Of a DNA stretch of 64,000 bases, positions 51,301 to 63,122 are shown piece after piece. The notes beneath the pieces were generated by a model that was not told where the DNA came from, made no database searches, and saw only the letters and a list, made by a program, of their open reading frames with translations. The DNA lies in assembly GCF_041296385.1 (NCBI RefSeq), contig NC_091016.1:20249497-20313496 (forward strand). Reading direction: 5' to 3'. The stretch's first letter is position 1. Every line of letters begins with the position of its first letter. The position numbers and the translations under genes are program-made. The stretch is from Aphelocoma coerulescens. Taxonomy: Eukaryota > Chordata > Aves > Passeriformes > Corvidae.

Positions 51301-51699
51301 GTGAGGAAGCCTTGGGAAAGTGAACAAACTTTTCTTGCAGTGGAAGATCAGCTCTGAAACAAGACTTCTCCCTGCATGTGACTTCCCGAGGTCCTCTTTA
51401 TGATGTTGTAAAACTGTGAGTGCGTGCAGGGCTGTCCAACCCTGCTGAGCAAACAGCCGAGTTCTTGCCCTGAAAAGGTGAAAGCCGAAAGCACGAGTCG
51501 ACGACAATGCACTACAAGGCAGGGCAAACACGACAACTGTGGCTTCATTTCTGTTAACGAGGACAAAAAAAAAAGAAAAGAAAAAATACATATATATAAA
51601 GAAGGTGAAGAAAGGGTAGTGAAACTACAAGAGGGGCTTATGTATTTCTATTTCTAAATTTTTAAAATTTTGAAATGGTGGTATTTCTGGGGGCATAGG
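45310..51699. other. Gene-free DNA upstream of the FOXN2 promoter
   Basis: No gene or transposon recognised. Composition is mixed, with GC-richer patches near 48,650-49,040. The kappa-B-like site lies at its downstream end. Confidence 0.55.
51212..51221 (+). promoter_or_regulatory. Kappa-B-like site upstream of FOXN2
   Basis: GGGAATTTCC fits the NF-kappa-B consensus GGGRNWYYCC at every position. It lies about 500 bases before the CpG island in otherwise AT-rich sequence. Function is inferred only; one exact 10-mer match can occur by chance. Confidence 0.35.
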
Positions 51700-51811
51700 G
51701 AAACTTTTCCGAGGCGGTGCGGATGCTCGGGGCGGGACGCGGAGCCGCTCACAGCCCGCGCGGCCCCAGCGGGCGCGCAGCGGCGGCGGTGCCAGAGGCG
51801 GTGCCGGCGCC

Positions 51812-51833
51812 GGGGGAGGGCGGGAGCGAGGGG
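51812..51833 (+). other. G-quadruplex-prone run in the FOXN2 leader or promoter
   Basis: Four G-runs of at least three, with loops of one, one and five bases, fit the standard quadruplex pattern on the coding strand. If within the transcript, the RNA could fold too. Further G-runs follow at about 51849-51865, and at 52195-52204 just inside intron 1. Confidence 0.55.
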
Positions 51834-51886
51834 AGGCGGTCGGGAAGGAGGCGGCGGCGGGGGGGCCGTGCCTGCTCGCGGTTGCC

Positions 51887-51994
51887 ATGGGGAGCGGGAG
51901 GGCGGTGCCGCCGCCGCTGCGCAGGGAGCAGCTGCTCCCTGACACATCCCCCCGCTGCCATATTGTGTCCGCCGCCGGCCGCACGGCTTCATGA
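51887..51994 (+). other. Upstream ORF 1 in the FOXN2 leader (35 codons)
   Basis: ATG at 51887 in a strong context (gccATGG) opens a frame that closes with TGA at 51992-51994, five bases before the exon 1 donor. The predicted peptide is rich in Pro, Arg and Ala and resembles no known protein; if translated, the likely role is regulatory. Its stop overlaps the next upstream ATG as ATGA. It matters only if transcription starts upstream of 51887. Confidence 0.5.
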
Positions 51995-51999
51995 CCGCG
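51991..51999 (+). other. Start of a second upstream ORF, continuing across the splice into the FOXN2 start
   Basis: ATG ACC GCG is the last part of exon 1. With direct joining to 63351 the frame continues through 63351-63383 and ends at TGA 63384-63386, giving 14 codons that overlap the FOXN2 ATG out of frame. The ATG context is weak (T at -3, A at +4). The reading depends on the assumed splice and is therefore moderate at best. Confidence 0.45.
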
Positions 52000-53200
52000 G
52001 TGAGTGCCGCCCGCGCCCGCCGCGCCCGCGGCCCCACGCCTGCTTGGGCTGCCCCCACGCCTTTTTTTTGTTTAGCTTTCGGCTTTTTCGTGGGTTTGGG
52101 GGGTGAGTTCTTTTTGTTTTTGACGCTCCGGGAGGGTTTCGTGGGGGAAGGGGAAAGCGCCGGGAGTGTGGCGGCGGGTCCCGCCGGTGCCGGGGAGGGG
52201 GGGGGCGCGGTGTGACCGGTGTCTCCTCATTCCCCGCGTGGGGACAACGCGCGGAGGCGGCGCTTCCTCTTCAGCCGCTCTCGGTGGCGATGCGTGGGAA
52301 GGGGGGGTCCCCACGCACCCCCTCCCCGCGGGGCCGTGCACCCGCAGCTCCTCCTCCCGGCGCGGCTCCGCGGAGCTTCCGCCCGCCCGCCCGCGGGGCT
52401 CACTCGGGTGACCCCCTCCCCCTTCACCCGCTCCTCCGGCAGGACAAACCCGCGCTTCTTGCGCGCTTCCAGCTGGGATGATGGAAGACGGGGCCAACCC
52501 GGGGCCGGGACCCGGGAGCGCGGCCCCGACGTGCCCCTCGCCTCCGGGTCACCCCCATCAAACTCAGGCGCTTCATTTGATGAAATAAAGACGCTTTCGG
52601 CGTTGTTGCACCGCGCCCCGTTGTCCCTGAACCGGCGGGAAGCCCCCGGGGATGTGCAGAGCGTCTGTGGCTTGCCGAGGTGGGGGCAGTGTGGGAGACG
52701 CGCTCCGGCGTTCCCGCGTTTTAGGGTAAAATCCAGGAAACGGCTGGCGAAGTGCTCGAGGTGAGACTAGGAGGATCTGCACGTGGCCCTTCGGAGTTTT
52801 CCATCTTTTCCGGGGTTTTTTGGTGAAGTTGGGCGATGAGTTGGTGGCGGCAGCGGAGCAGCATCCCACTGCCTTTCTGCCTTACTCCCGCTTGGACACA
52901 CCGGCGTGCTTGGTGCTCAGGTTCTGCGGGAGCAGAAACTGGCTTTTGTTGGTAAGGGTTTGGATTATGACAAGGCCCAGACAAAGAGTAAAAAGAACAA
53001 AGAAATAAAATAAAGGGTAACCTTGAAGAGGACCCAGTAAACTCATGTTCCCGCCATAGTGCCTGCCTGTGGATGGGTGCTGTATGCTAACTGTGAAGTT
53101 AAGCATGCTGCATTATAGTGGACTTAAGTGCTGAGAAAGCAGTTTGATTAGCTTTGTGTCTAATCTATGAAATCAAGTTAACTTTATATATAATTTACCA

Positions 53201-53241
53201 TGTATGTATGTGTATATACGTATATATGCACACACGCACGC
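53201..53241 (+). repeat. (ATGT)n/(TA)n/(CA)n compound repeat
   Basis: Short TGTA units pass into TATATACG and then CACACGCACGC, in FOXN2 intron 1. Almost entirely alternating purine-pyrimidine. Confidence 0.85.
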
Positions 53242-55167
53242 TCTCCAAATCTTGTTATCAGTGGGCTTGCATTTAGATGGATTTAGTAATAGTTGGGTTG
53301 TAATATATTGACATGTGAATCATTTAACTTCTGTTGTGTTTCTTGGATTGGGTTTTTTTCCCCTCCTTAAAGTCTGGTGTGATGCTACATCTATGCAAGA
53401 AAAATTAAGCTGGCATTATCTTATGTCAGGAAACTTGAACTAGTTTGAAGGTGGCTGGTTTTTTTTTTTTCTTGGCAGGTGCCAACTCACATTTCCCAAG
53501 CTCTGCAGAAGGTAGTTGGACTCGAGTCTGAACTGAAAGCTCTATAGCAGCAATTAGTGCAGCACATGGCTTGAGCTGGTGAACTGAGCCGGGTGCCCGG
53601 GCGTGTTATCTCTGACCTCAGCCGCGTGCTGCTGCAGCAGATCAGCTTCTGCTGGGGGCTCACTTGTGTCCAGCTGTGCCACTTAACTTTTGTAGGAACA
53701 GAGAGGAGATGGGATTCTTGCTTTGTACGTTTGACTTGCCTGAAATAAGTATAGGACTTTTCTGTGTTTTTAGTATTTTTTCTTTTTTGCTATCAGATGT
53801 GCCCATAGACTGAGCAGTGCTGCTGTACACGGTGTTTACACTTGCAGACTGTGGTGGAGATGCTGTATTGGCTGCCCTGCAGGTCCTAAAGGGAGGTGGA
53901 GACACTGGCCCTGTATCGATCCAGGCATGTGTCTCTGAGCACTCTCAGGGACCTTGCTGGAATAAAACTTGGTTGATGTCTTTGTTGGCAGTGTCTAGAC
54001 CAGAGGATGAAGTTGTGACCTGCTTTGGGTGCTGCTGCTGGGGCTGTGCTGTGGAAGCTCCTCAGGGATTTTTCAGCCCAGAAGTAAGATATTTTTTGTC
54101 TAAAAGGGACACCAACCAAGGAGTGTGCTGCCTCAACAGCTCCAGCCCACACAGAATTTCTGCTTGAGGAGCCTTTCAGTGTCCTCTAGAGAGCTCAGGA
54201 CTGAAGGCACCTGCATTGCCAGCAACTCTCTATGTCAGGACGTGCCAGTCCAGTAAGTAATGGAGCAGATAGAGGGATGTGTAATGATCCTGCTGAACGA
54301 GAAGTACTGCCTGGCAAGTAAGTGGAGTGCCTTGGAAAGAAGACAGAGGCTTAGGGACACGTCAGGCTGATTTCTGCCGTCTTTATTAACCGTGAGCTCT
54401 GTCCATTCAGTGCAACAGACTTGAAAACCTGACATGTTGAGCAAAAGCAAACTCTTCAGGTGAATGAGATAGTTTGGCATCTAAAGATACCGTGTAAGGA
54501 TATAGTTTAAACCATGCAGTTCCGGTGCAGAACTGTTGGTTCCCATAACAGCAGAAGAAGTTTTCACGTTAATTTCACTGGGGTTGTAATTCCACCTTCC
54601 TGCCCTGCCGTCTCTCCTTGCTTACTCATTGATGGGGTTAAAAAGAGCTGATATTTACAAGAGGAAGTACCCCTGGCACTCAGAAGACTTTTTCCATGTG
54701 CAGGTTTGTGATACCTTATCAGAAGGCGCTGCACAGAGGGATTATAGCCAGCGAGGTGGCAGAAAGGATGGGTGTTGGGAGGAGTGACAGTGCCCACAGC
54801 CACCGCTGCCATGCATCTCTTGATGCTGTTCTCTGCCTTGGGGTAGTCTTACTGCACTACTGTGGTGCAAAAAAAGCTGTGTGAAACACAGCTTTCCTTG
54901 CCTGGCTGCAAATAGATGAAAAGCAGCTCTAGTCCCTGTAAGTAAATGGCTGTCAGCAGCCTGGATGAATGCTCACTGCCTTTGAGCAGAGGTGCAACTT
55001 CTGGGTTATTCGCTTTGGCTCCTTGAGTTTTCTTGCCGCGGCAGTTGCGGTTCCTCCCCTCCTGGCAAATGAGTGCATTCTGTGTAAGCTCATCTATAGG
55101 GTGCCACTGCCCTGATGGTGGCTTTTCCTGAGGGAAGTAGATGGAGGCAGCGAGTGCCTTGTCCCAG

Positions 55168-55180
55168 TGTGTGTGTGTGT
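55168..55180 (+). repeat. Short (GT)n repeat
   Basis: Six GT units in FOXN2 intron 1. Confidence 0.8.
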
Positions 55181-57143
55181 TGCCGCTCCACAACTGAAAT
55201 GGTGTTGGGCAACTTCCTGCTCCTCGTCGCTGCTGTGGCGGCTCGGGGTGACTCACGGCAGCGCCCGGCTCTGCTTCGACAAGTGCTCGCTTGCAGGCTG
55301 CAAACCCTGTCCCTTTGGCTGCATGTGGGGTGTCCCTGTACAGATCCAGCAGCCGCCTTGGCTCCCAGAGAAGACTCAAGAAAACCATGAGATGCTGCTT
55401 CACTTTTTTCCTGGCTGGATCTTTATGTGGGATGGTGTGTGTTTGTTCCCTGTCACGTTACACCTGCTGATTTGGTGATGGTGCTGGCTGACGGTGAGCT
55501 CTCCATCTCATCCTCACCATGCTGGGTAAAAGCACACAGTGATGTTCGACAGTGCTTCCAAAACACAGTTTAGGTCAGCAAGAAGAGACCGCTCACTGTG
55601 CTTGGGTAATAAATTACATGGAATGGAAGAAGTGCTGCCTGATGCCAGCCAGCATCTTTGTGACCCCTGGTACTCTGCCTGCTCCCTGTAAAACATTATG
55701 GCCATGGAAGCACAAGGGTTGGGTCACTCCTGTTGAGAGACTGCTGCTGCGTGCTCAGTGCTGGCCTGTATGGTCAGCAGCTGGGAAACACGGCTGCTGT
55801 GTTTGAGGCAGGAATACCTGTTTTACTGAGTGGTTGCTCAGGGGCACCAGGACCATTTTAAGAGAAGCCTGGAATTCGTGCAGATACGAATACTTACACT
55901 GAAAGTCAATGATGTGGTTTTTTGATCTTTTTTTTTTTGCCTAGTGCATTCAAAATTTTTTCCCATTATGTTCAGACTAGACTTAGCGCTCCATACTTTT
56001 TCCTCAAAGGTTAGGGAATGTTAGGAACTCCATTAAACTGACTACTGCAGGCATCACCTCCCACCCCTACTCTTCTGCACACTCAGTCTTCGTGTCTTCT
56101 CTCAGGTTATTTTCAGTGCATTCCTAACTTGCAGTTTGTCGCTACTTTTAGTTTCCCAGTTTATGTGTGGTCCTGTGCTTGCTTTCTCTTCAGCTGGATT
56201 TTGTTGTGCTTAGATTTGGGGCAAGTACAAGTTGCCTAAAAGCCGAGTACTGGATATGGAGAGAGCTTGGTGCTTGGAAAACTTTCATGAAGTAGAGCTG
56301 AAGGAGTGGGAGCTGGGAGGCTTGCTGCTAAGCAGCAGCCACTCATGCCTCATCCTCAGGTCTGTTACCAGCCAGTTTGGTTTGATTTAGGGATGTCGAG
56401 TAGTCAAAAGTAGAAGGGTTTTTTGTTTGCTTGTTTGTTTAAACAGAAAGCCAAGTTCAATGTTGGTAGAATAAAATTAAAAGCAAGTTGGCCAGGGAGG
56501 TCAGCACGGTGAAGAGCATTGCTTTGCCTTCCCCTGGCTCTGGAGGAAAACTGTGGGAACTGGGAAGCAGGAACTGGGGACAGCTTTGCAGTGACAAAGT
56601 TGTACTGGTAATGTGGTTTTGTGATACAGCTCCACTGGCGCTTTCCGCGTAAATCTTGCAGAAGAGTCACTTGGGGTGAAGCTCCAAATTTTTGGTTTTC
56701 CTCTGGAGATCGGGAGTTTTGGTACTTTAAAGGCAGAAAAGCTGTATGGAAAAGATAGCTGTATGTTTTCTAGCGTTGGTAAATTGGTACTGACACCAGC
56801 TGAAATGTAGCTTTGTTCACTTCTGTTTCAAGAGGATGGTGGAGAAACACACGGAAGGGTTACCCTGGAAAGGGAATTAGCATCAGAACTATTTTGCAAG
56901 TCATTTGCTCAAAGGTATTAGCTCACTTGTGAACATATCAGTGGTTTACAATTTTTTTTGCATTTTAGTCCACTTAGCAGGCAGCGTATTGAATTTAAGG
57001 GAAATGATCCATAAGCATCTCTTGAAAAGCTACTATTGGCTGTAAAGTATTTTTCTTGAAAGCACTTGTTTCCCTCCCTTCCCGTTTTTTTGACAGCAAA
57101 GGTTTTTTTAGTAGTTTAGATTTCGCTGCTTGTTTGGGTTCAG

Positions 57144-57159
57144 TTTTTTTTTTTTTTTT
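57144..57159 (+). repeat. Poly(T) run
   Basis: Sixteen consecutive T residues in FOXN2 intron 1, not linked to a recognisable retroposon. Confidence 0.9.
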
Positions 57160-60100
57160 CATTAGTTCATATCCTGATTTCTCTGTTAGACTCTTTTCAT
57201 GTGCACGTTTTAAATCTGAGGCACAGGGAACCAGGTCTAACAGTGACTGCAGCCTTTGGAAAGGCTTCACGTTTGCAAAGTCTCTGAAAACAGCCCTGAA
57301 ATAAATGTCCCAGAGGCTCTAGGCTGTGTACAGGGTCTGGATTGAGGTCAGGGCATGTCTGAGTTCACGTATCATTTTCCTTTCAGATACTTGTTTCAAA
57401 CATAAACCCAGTTATGTGTGTATATATATGTGTATTTAAAAAAAAAAAGCACAAACTTGTATAAAAAAAGTTAAGATGAAATCTTCCTCTTGCTCCCAGC
57501 CCTTTCCTGGGCTATGATAAGGGTTTATTTAATCCCTTCCCTTTTGCAGGATTTCTTAACTTTTCTTAATATTGTACCTTTGAATTGGTTTTCATTACTT
57601 TTTTTTTCCCTACCCTGCCTTTAATTATATCACAGGATATGGGAGAACACTGACATGAGAGAGGCTTGGAAGTATTTCTGTAAATCCCTGGGAAACCTCT
57701 CTTCCCCTTTGAGCCCACCAACGCCAAGGTTCAAATGAAGTCCCTGAGCTTATGGCTTGTCCAGTCCTTTGGTTGGATGGTTTTATTTTCAGGCTGGATT
57801 TGAGAAGCCAGTAAGTGCCTTTTGAATGTTTTTTTTTAAACCATTATTTTTAATTTTCCCCTGCTTTGCAAGCCAGGAGGAGCGGGAAGGGCCTGTCGGT
57901 GCTGCCCCAGGGAGTATCTCTGGATGTCCTTTGTCACCCAGGGGTTCATCTCTTCCACAGACACTGGGTCCCAGCTTGCTGAAATCTATGGCTGAGAGGT
58001 AGTTTTATCCTCAGAAGACTGTAATGCCTTTAGTTGTCTTGGATACATGACATCATATAGTGTTATAATCAAATATAGGCTTTTCTCAGGGCTGCGGGGG
58101 AGGATCTCAGCTGACCTCGAGCAGGGGTGTGAGGTGTGCAGGGCATAGGCAGCCCGAGACAAAGGAGGTGTGTGAGGGGAAAGGTTGAGTTAGTAGGTGC
58201 CAAAATGGTTTGGTGTTGTCCTTTTAGTGCTCCTGGTCAGGCTGATGGGTGCTTTTTATTGATGGGTTTTCATCAGTTGTGCCAGGATTTTTTTTTGTTG
58301 TTGTTGCTCTTTCCTCCAACGTGCAAAAACTTGTAGCCGGTCCAGTGCTGTGTGCACAATGACTTGGAAGTTTATCCCCAGATTGGGTAGGTGAGCAGTG
58401 ACAGTCATTTATTTGTGTAATTCTTGGGCTATTTTGACAACCCACATTGATGTATTTAAGTCAGGACAAGCCCTTATGCTTCTTGTAGATGCAAGGGAAT
58501 ATGAAAAATCAATAGAGGAGTTTGCTGTTGGTGTATTTGTTTGCATGCAAAAGCACGTACCAATCGTCTTAAGTACTCTTACAGAGCCTGTTTGTGTCAG
58601 GACAGAAGTTGTGTGAAAAGCACACAGTGCTTTAAGGCTGCTCACCCTGAGCTTGTTGTGGAGAGAGTGGGTGCAGAGCTGCTGTCATTAACCTAAATGT
58701 GATGTGGCCAAAAATCTCTTTCCCTGGATTAAAATTATGTTCGACTCCTCAGACTTGGGCAATGCGTGGTAAGATTTTTTATTATTATTATTTTTTAAAC
58801 CTCTTGGCAGGTTTTAAACCGCTGTTGGCAGGCTCCTGGTCTTCCCACTATTAGCAGAGGTGACCTAGTTGCTCGGCTGGTCCTGCAGAAATAAAGAGGT
58901 ACATTTAATTGTGGAGAAGGTTGCCCTAACCTGGGGCACTGATGCTGTGCAGGTGCCAAAAGGGCACCTTTCATCTGATGCCACTGTAAAGAAGGATCAA
59001 GCAGCAACAGCAGCTCTGTTCTCATGCTAACTTGGCATGGACAAGGCTGTGGCATATTCTGACAAAAAGACTGAATTCTTCCTTGCCGGGTCAGTGAGTC
59101 CAAGCGTGGTGGGCACAGTACTAAAATGATACCTGTACACTTACACCTGCAATGCTGCTGAGTTTGGAGGAGGTCACCTTTGGTGGGATGGTGGCATCTG
59201 CCACAGCTTTGTCCTTTGGGCCTGGATTCTGCTGGAGCTGAGACTTCTTCCAAGAAGGGATGCTGCAAAATAAATGTGCTTCCCTGCTTGCCTGAGGATA
59301 TCCCAAGTGGACTTCCAGTTTTGTTAAATGGCTGGCCTTCATTATAGCAACTTTGTCTTCATTAAATGCTCACATATCAAAGCATTTGCTCCTGTGGCAG
59401 AACGTAGTGGTGCTCAAGGTCTTCCATCAAAATTCACTTATAGCTGGGGATGTATGTGGGGGTATGCAAACCTGGTTTAACCCAGCTGTGCTCTGCTAGG
59501 CTGAGGACCTTTCAGTGCTCATAACCTTTCCCAAACTTAGCTCTCCAGTGAGTTTGAGAGAAGCCTGCAAAAAACATTACCTTGTCTTGAGACACAGAGT
59601 CTCCTCCGATCTGTTTGTGCTTCTCTGGACCTGACTGCTGCCTTCACACACCTGCAGCCTTAATCAGCCCCTTCGGACTTGGGCTCTGCTGCTTGGGTCC
59701 TGAGTGCTCTGGAAGAGCAAGTCTTTGGGTGCTGGACTGGCATGAATTAGCAGGGAGGTCTGCTCCTGGCTTTCATGTGATGCCAAAAATCAGACTGCTG
59801 GAAGAAGGTTGTCTCTCTCACCTCTTTTCTGATGCATCCTAACTTTTATTTGAGCAACCTCAGTTGTCTTGGCAGCCTTTTAATCTTCCTACCCTGGAAT
59901 CATAGTCCTCTGTCTGTCTGTAATTACTATGCAAAATGATGTGCACTTCCTTTGTGATACTTTGAGGGGTAAATGTTTTGGTTGGCCTTTTTTTTGAAGG
60001 AGGTAGATGCTTGAGTTCCTTAGGATTTGGATGCATGAGGCTCTGCTTCCAGTTGGAAGTGTTAATACCAGTGAACAGCAGTGTGCTGTGTCACTCTTTA

Positions 60101-62272
60101 CTCATTGGTAAGGTAAACCACATGGGCAGAGCAAAAACTCTGCCATGGTTTTCAGAGGTGTGCTTAAAGCATATTTTTGCATTTGCCTGGTTGGAGGTTG
60201 CCTTGTGTCTCTGCTTGCAGGGCTGATGCTGTCCCTATGGGAATTATCAAAACATCTGCACTGGAGAGCTGCTTCTGTGTTCTTTCCTTCTCACAGTTTG
60301 CTCTCCTTGCTCTTACTGTGGTTTTTCTGCTGGGTCATCCCTGAGCACAAAACCCTGCCAGCTTACAGCAAAGATGACTGGTGAATCCCATGACCCTTAT
60401 GTGAAATATTAAACCCCAAATATTGGAAGAGGTAATCTTGAAAATGACAGCTTGGAAGCTGTGTTCTCACAGTCATGTCTGCTCATAGGCAATCAAAGCA
60501 CACGTGGAGAAAAAATTATGGATTTTGGATGTCATTAAGGGTCTGTGTGAATGAAGAGGGGTTCTGGAGAGCACACAAGCTGACCACTTGTGTGCCTTCA
60601 GATATGCTTTAGTGGCACTGGTGTCGCTCCTGTGATTTTATTTTTTCTTATTTATTAGTTGATAATAGTCTAATAATGGCCTTTATACCTTCCTAGAAAA
60701 AAAAATTAATTTCTGATGTGTTCATGTAGAAGATATGTGAGGTGGTGAACTGGGATAAGAAGGTAATGAGATGTGTGGCTTTTTGTAATGCATCTACTAA
60801 GAGAAACATGGCACCAACCTATATTATTTACTGTAAGTATATTACCTGCAAATAATTTTTATTTTCAAGTAGGGCATTAATTATGCTAATGAGTCTCTGC
60901 TAAAACGTGCAAACAAATAGTGCATTGACACCACAAGGTCCACCTGATTATAAGTGCCAGCTTAATAAGTTGTTACATTTTTTCCCTTATATTTTTGAGA
61001 GGATTGAGCATGCCCAGGCCATTTTTGTGTTGAAAACAGACTTTATTGCCCCCTTTCCCCTAAGAAATGAGTACAGTGACCTCAGACTTGCATGTGTGTG
61101 TGAGCACGTGCATGTTCTTGATCTGCCATGCTGACGGAAGATTTGTAAAGGGAGATTTCGTGCAACATGAACCCAGAGCTACAATTACCAAAGCACAGCT
61201 GGGAGGTGTAAGCTCCCGTGTAGCTGCCTAAAGAGGTGCTGAACAAGGGGGCAAAGTTAATCATTATAAGCAGAACAGAGCAGCTTGCATTGCAGCAGAC
61301 TTGGGGTTTGTCTCACTGTACGAATTTTATCACTAGCTCTTTGTTTGTTTTTTTTTTTAAATTTAAGAAAGGATTGAAGAAGTGACATGAGCATATGTAT
61401 ATATGGCTGTGTTTAAAGCCAGCCATCGCTGACTGCCAATATAAATCTGCTCTGGTGCCTTGGGGGAGAAGTAAATTGTAGGGAGAGCAAAGCTATTTTT
61501 GACCAGCTATTTGAGCAGCTCGCTTTGCTTTAATTTTTTTCTTTTTTTTTAATACTGACTGAGCTGGTAGTTAATCATACCCATCCCTGCACTTAATAGA
61601 AATAAGAAACAGAAAATAAAAAATTTATGGATGTTTTCCAGTGCTGCTACTGGTAAGCATTAGTGCAGGTGCTGTTGTCAACACAGCTTTGCAATAGCTG
61701 GTGCATGAGTGTATGAGCAGATGAAGAGAGGGGCAAAAAATTGCTGGTGGGAAACCTGGTGTGTTTCCTGGGATAAGCACAAATTCTGCACCTCATGACT
61801 GCCTGCCACCAGGCAGGGGCTGGCAGGACTAGGGAGCATAAAATGGATTATCCTGTTGCCTTTCTGTGTCACCGTGTCGTTCCTCCATTGCACGTCTCGT
61901 TCCCCTTCTCCAAAATAAGGAGGCTGGGCAGTGTACTGCCATGGACACGGTGAGGCTGGTGGGTCTGGGGGTGGCACAGCCAGGCAGTGAACACTTTGTA
62001 GGAGAAGATGCAAGTGCAAGGAGACAAGTGTTTACTGCAGGCTGGTGAAAGAAAACATCCAGTAACTGTGTCGAGCTGTCTGGTGAGATGTGATATGGAA
62101 ACTGTCCTTGTCTTAATGAAACCAGAATGACAGCACTTACAGGGACAGGGAACTGGATTGGGGGTTTGGGTTTTTGTTTGGTTGTTGTGTTGGATCTTTT
62201 TACAGTTAATAGGCACGTCAGCTTCGCTGGTAAGCTATGTCCATAGTTGGAGTGTCTTATGTCTATAGAGTA

Positions 62273-62292
62273 CGTGTGTGTGTGTGTGCGTG
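62273..62292 (+). repeat. (GT)n microsatellite
   Basis: About ten GT units with one GC interruption in FOXN2 intron 1. Confidence 0.9.
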
Positions 62293-63080
62293 TACACGCC
62301 CTGCATCTGTACAGTGGTTTTGTTGCTCTGTACTTCAGCTGTGTTGGCCAAAGCTGTGGGTGCAGTGAAGCTCTAACATGTTCACATCAGCAGGAAAAAA
62401 CCCAGCTGTTCCCATAATATAGTTTGCTAGAAGACCCCTTTTAAAACTCAACAAGCAAGATGGTTTTTGTTGGTGTAATGCCTCTAAAGCATGGGTAGCC
62501 TGTTGGATTGTGCATTCTGGGTGGCAGTTTTTTATAGATAATAATTTTATGGTTAGGTTTTTAGTGTTTTGTTGTTTTGAGGTTTTTTTAAATCTTAAAT
62601 GGTCAGCCATTATTCCTGCACCAGGTCTGAGCTGCCACCCCAGTGGTTGGTCCCTTCCTCTTGAGAGCTGGTTGCAGCACCCTCTGCTCTGCAGGGAAGC
62701 CTAGGTTTGGGCAGCAAGCCCTTGCAGGAGGGGAAAAGGATCTTTTGGACCCAGGCAGCGCTGTGGAACCCAGCTGATGAACTGACAGGCTGGCCAGATC
62801 TTCGCCTGGTAGAAGCGGGCACCAGCACTTGGGAGTGACTGTGAATTGTAGGGGGTTTTAAAGAATTCGTTTGCACTGAGACCACAAATAGACTTTATGC
62901 TGATTTAAGTTTTGCAATTCCTTTTTCACTCTTTGGACACCAAAGGCAAACACTTCTAAACAGGGTCAGTTTACAGTATAATGAGTAACTTAAGAGTTCA
63001 TGTGGGAGCTGAAAGGATGAAATCCTACCTGTTAAGGTCTTTTCCAGGCTTCAAATGTTGGCATCAAAATAGCTATTATT

Positions 63081-63122
63081 TCTGTGTCTGAATTGGTGTT
63101 TTCTGTGTCTGAATTGGTGTTT
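63081..63122 (+). repeat. Exact 21-base tandem duplication
   Basis: Two perfect copies of a 21-base unit (TCTGTGTCTGAATTGGTGTT plus T) lie head to tail at 63081-63101 and 63102-63122, about 230 bases before the FOXN2 exon 2 acceptor. The lack of any difference suggests a recent event. Confidence 0.95.

Larger units (their letters stand above)
51720..51999 (+). other. FOXN2: Probable FOXN2 non-coding first exon (5' end approximate)
   Basis: This GC-rich segment lies inside a CpG island on the coding strand and ends at a near-perfect donor: GCG followed by GTGAGTG, with GT at 52000-52001. The transcription start cannot be fixed from sequence. No TATA box is visible, and the segment has GC boxes and a YY1-like GCCATATTG at 51957-51965, typical of a dispersed CpG-island start. 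Two ATGs fall in it: 51887 (strong context, G at -3 and +4) and 51991 (weak context). Neither is in frame with FOXN2 after direct splicing to 63351, so the exon is read as leader. Assignment to FOXN2 is inferred from strand, distance and the lack of any other gene. Confidence 0.7.
51700..52480 (+). promoter_or_regulatory. FOXN2: CpG-island promoter of FOXN2
   Basis: GC content and CpG density rise sharply from about 51,705 and fall after about 52,480, against AT-richer flanks. Visible elements include GC boxes (GGGGCGGG at 51729-51736 and the G-rich run at 51812-51833), a YY1-like site at 51957-51965, an X-box-like left half GTTGCCATGG at 51881-51890, and many CGG/GCC repeats. No TATA box is placed sensibly. 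Such islands usually mark promoters active in many tissues and are often bidirectional, but no divergent gene is visible upstream. Long open frames on both strands here reflect GC-rich composition, not genes. Confidence 0.85.

Noticed and set aside
51625..52764. Several overlapping open frames in the CpG island, up to 181 codons
   Set aside because: They occur in several frames on both strands with Arg/Pro/Ala/Gly-rich translations, the expected effect of GC-rich DNA with few stop codons.
54849..55403. 184-codon minus-strand open frame in FOXN2 intron 1
   Set aside because: No recognisable motif and no start context or poly(A) signal in a sensible place; it reads like random translated intron.
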